Shown: positions 62,445-64,000 of the stretch, piece after piece
Layout: each line of letters begins with the position of its first letter
How positions within the stretch are numbered: position 1 is the stretch's first letter
NCBI GenBank assembly: GCA_964544155.1
Contig: CAZJAH010000001.1
Location: forward strand, 248,001-312,000
Origin: CAZJAH01 sp964544155
GTDB taxonomy: Bacteria; Bacteroidota; Ignavibacteria; Kapaibacteriales; UBA2268
DNA: 64,000 bases
Reading direction: 5' to 3'
Position numbers and translations under genes: made by a program
The notes under the pieces: generated by a model
Databases searched by the model: none
Told to the model about the DNA's origin: nothing
The model's input: the letters and a program-made list of their open reading frames with translations, nothing else

Positions 62445-63344
62445 TTATGCCCCCTTTAAGGCGTTGGCTCCGGATACGATCTCTAGCATTTCCGTTGTGA
62501 TAGCCGCCTGACGCTCTCTGTTATAAACAAGCTGTAAATGGTTTATTAGTTCTTTGGCGTTGGTTGTGGCATTATCCATTGCAAACATTCGTGCTGCCTG
62601 CTCAGCGGCGTTGGATTCGAGCATCGAGCGCCAAAAGGATGTATTGACCAGCCTTGGAATAAGCACATCCAGTATTTCGACTTTATTTGGTTCGAATATG
62701 TAATCCGCGGCCAATTCATTGTCAATTTCCTGCTGCTCTGTATGTGATTCGGGAACTACGGGTAGTATCTGGTTGAATACCGGATTTTGCGATACCACAC
62801 TTACAAATTCATTGAAGTAAACAAATACTCTGTCGTAAATGCCCTCCAGGAATTTATCTCTGACTTTTTCCAGTATTTCACGGGCGACTTCGTATTCCAA
62901 TGTATTGAATATGCCGGGATATTTCTCAATTACATTATAGCCCCGCTTAGGATAGAACTGGCAAGCTTTGCGTCCAATGGCCACTATATCAATTTCCGCT
63001 CCGGGAAATTCTTTCGCAAAGTGTACATTCATATCCCTTACTGTCTTTTTTTGCAGGTTCGCATTGAAGCTGCCGCACAGCCCACGGTCTGATGTAATGA
63101 CCATCAGTGCAATTCTGTTCACATCTTCCCTTATTTCTAACAGGGGATGGCTGTATTCGCTTCCTACGGACTTAATTAAGTTATCCGTAATTTCCTGCAG
63201 TTTGAGGTAGTAAGGCCTGGCCGATTCGATAGCGCCCTGCGCCTTTTTCATTTTAGCGGCGGCAACCATTTTCATTGCCGAAGTAATTTTCGCCGTGCTT
63301 TTGACGGCTGATATTCTCTGTCTGATATCTCTTAATGTTGCCAT
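62445..63344 (-). CDS. atpG: ATP synthase F1 gamma subunit
   Basis: The gamma subunit is the rotating shaft of F1. Its 299 residues begin with the diagnostic MATLRDIRQRISAVKSTAKITSAMKMVAAAKM and end with ELINHLQLVYNRERQAAITTEMLEIVSGANAL, the two helices of the coiled-coil; SDRGLCGSFN lies in the middle. It is complete. Unusually it is not next to atpA: the gene just upstream, 13 bases away, is hldD. The rest of the ATP synthase genes must lie elsewhere. Confidence 0.96.
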   Translation of the reverse strand: MATLRDIRQRISAVKSTAKITSAMKMVAAAKMKKAQGAIESARPYYLKLQEITDNLIKSVGSEYSHPLLEIREDVNRIALMVITSDRGLCGSFNANLQKKTVRDMNVHFAKEFPGAEIDIVAIGRKACQFYPKRGYNVIEKYPGIFNTLEYEVAREILEKVRDKFLEGIYDRVFVYFNEFVSVVSQNPVFNQILPVVPESHTEQQEIDNELAADYIFEPNKVEILDVLIPRLVNTSFWRSMLESNAAEQAARMFAMDNATTNAKELINHLQLVYNRERQAAITTEMLEIVSGANALKGA

Positions 63345-63357
63345 AATTTATCCCGTA

Positions 63358-64000
63358 TCAGAATATAGCTATATTATTATCCAGGTATTTTTTTACGTAA
63401 TCTTTGACCGAATCTTCCAGCGTTCTGAATTGCATGGAGCAATTCGTAGAGTTCAGCTTTTCCATGTCGGCCTTTGTATAATACTGGTATTGATTTTTAA
63501 TTTCTTCCGGCATATCGATGTATTCAATATTCACCGGCTCGCCCATAGCGCTGAAGACAGCATTAGCCAGGTCATTCCAGGTTCTCGGGATTCCTGTGCC
63601 GAGATTATAAATGCCGGAGAAATTCTCGTCGGTGAACATTTTCCAAAGAAATTCTATAACATCTTTAATGTAGATAAAGTCCCTCATCTGGCCGCCGTCC
63701 GGGTATTCAGGATCGTAAGACTTAAAAAGCCGTACTTTGCCGGTATCCTTTATCTGCAAGTATGATTTATAGATCATGCTTGCCATCTGCCCCTTGTGAT
63801 ATTCATTCGGGCCGAATACATTAAAAAACTTAATTCCCGTGAATTCTTCGTCGAACCCGTTCTTTACCACCCACTGGTCGAAAATATGCTTTGAAAGCCC
63901 GTAAGCGTTCAGAGGGCGGTATTTATCGAATACTTTATCGGAATAGCCGTATTCGCCATTGCCGTATGTGGCGGCGCTGCTTGCGTAAATATACCGAAGA
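63358..64000 (-). CDS. hldD: ADP-L-glycero-D-manno-heptose-6-epimerase, 5' end beyond window
   Basis: The frame is open through the window edge; about 214 C-terminal residues are visible. The SDR catalytic blocks are YASSAATYG and YGLSKHIFDQWV (YxxxK), followed by GIKFFNVFGPNEYHKGQMAS, the segment that sets HldD/RfaD apart from other epimerases, and later RDFIYIKDV and NLGTG. HldD makes the heptose precursor of the LPS inner core, so the organism has a heptose-containing LPS. It runs into atpG with 13 bases between and probably shares its transcript. Confidence 0.9.
   Translation of the reverse strand, partial: LRYIYASSAATYGNGEYGYSDKVFDKYRPLNAYGLSKHIFDQWVVKNGFDEEFTGIKFFNVFGPNEYHKGQMASMIYKSYLQIKDTGKVRLFKSYDPEYPDGGQMRDFIYIKDVIEFLWKMFTDENFSGIYNLGTGIPRTWNDLANAVFSAMGEPVNIEYIDMPEEIKNQYQYYTKADMEKLNSTNCSMQFRTLEDSVKDYVKKYLDNNIAIF

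Noticed and set aside
63295..63765. 156-codon plus-strand frame opposite hldD and atpG
   Set aside because: Both minus-strand genes are firmly identified; the frame is a shadow.

Overview
The window looks like a piece of a metagenome-assembled chromosome from the Bacteroidota/Chlorobiota (FCB) group. A deep lineage such as Ignavibacteria or Kapabacteria is my guess from gene content, not a proven placement. The evidence is five proteins ending in type IX secretion (T9SS) sorting domains, a type III glutamine synthetase, a DUF5916 outer-membrane protein, a long SecA without a zinc tail, and a promoter ahead of rpsT that fits the Bacteroidota pattern (TTTG, 20 bases, TATATTTG). A 100-N gap flanked by two identical 55-base sequences points to a short-read de Bruijn graph assembly.

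Layout. 1-10.3 kb: 3' part of an M16 peptidase, queA and secA (minus strand), then speB, dapD, a small membrane protein overlapping a MEMO-family protein with an extra N-terminal domain, and a methyltransferase. 10.4-17.0 kb: glnN, then an AT-rich stretch with a GT39-like membrane glycosyltransferase and a PKD-domain T9SS cargo whose body and sorting tail differ strongly in base composition. 17.0-25.1 kb: lysC-lysA-rtcB operon, a pair of CydA-like membrane proteins (one with a haem c domain, one with an HMA-like tail lacking cysteines), and a divergent COG0523 GTPase. 25.4-33.3 kb: RRM protein, DUF5916 protein, UPF0316 membrane protein, a surface-sugar cluster carrying a frameshifted acetyltransferase and a stub of a beta-keto acid cleavage enzyme ahead of a GT2, a T9SS cargo, an unknown protein and YceI.

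33.7-47.5 kb: mgtE, rpsT with a tRNA-Arg six bases behind it, a decayed methyltransferase, and the most distinctive locus: a tandem-OmpA outer-membrane protein followed by two very large secreted proteins combining VWA, KNH-like, beta-propeller, ASH and T9SS sorting modules. 48.0-64.0 kb: EF-G paralogue, a repeat-rich non-coding stretch, the assembly gap truncating a DUF4386 protein and an MDR reductase, a PDZ/membrane/GAF/SpoIIE phosphatase, a cysteine-rich secreted protein with a T9SS partner, an outer-membrane receptor, gyrA, atpG and the 3' part of hldD.

How the genes work together: dapD, lysC and lysA are three steps of the succinylase route to diaminopimelate and lysine. The glycosyltransferases, damaged sugar-modification genes and hldD belong to envelope polysaccharide or LPS synthesis. 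T9SS cargo, OmpA and the receptor form the outer surface. No T9SS machinery genes lie in the window. Several loci carry decayed genes, which suggests local turnover of surface-sugar functions. No CRISPR array, transposase or prophage was seen.
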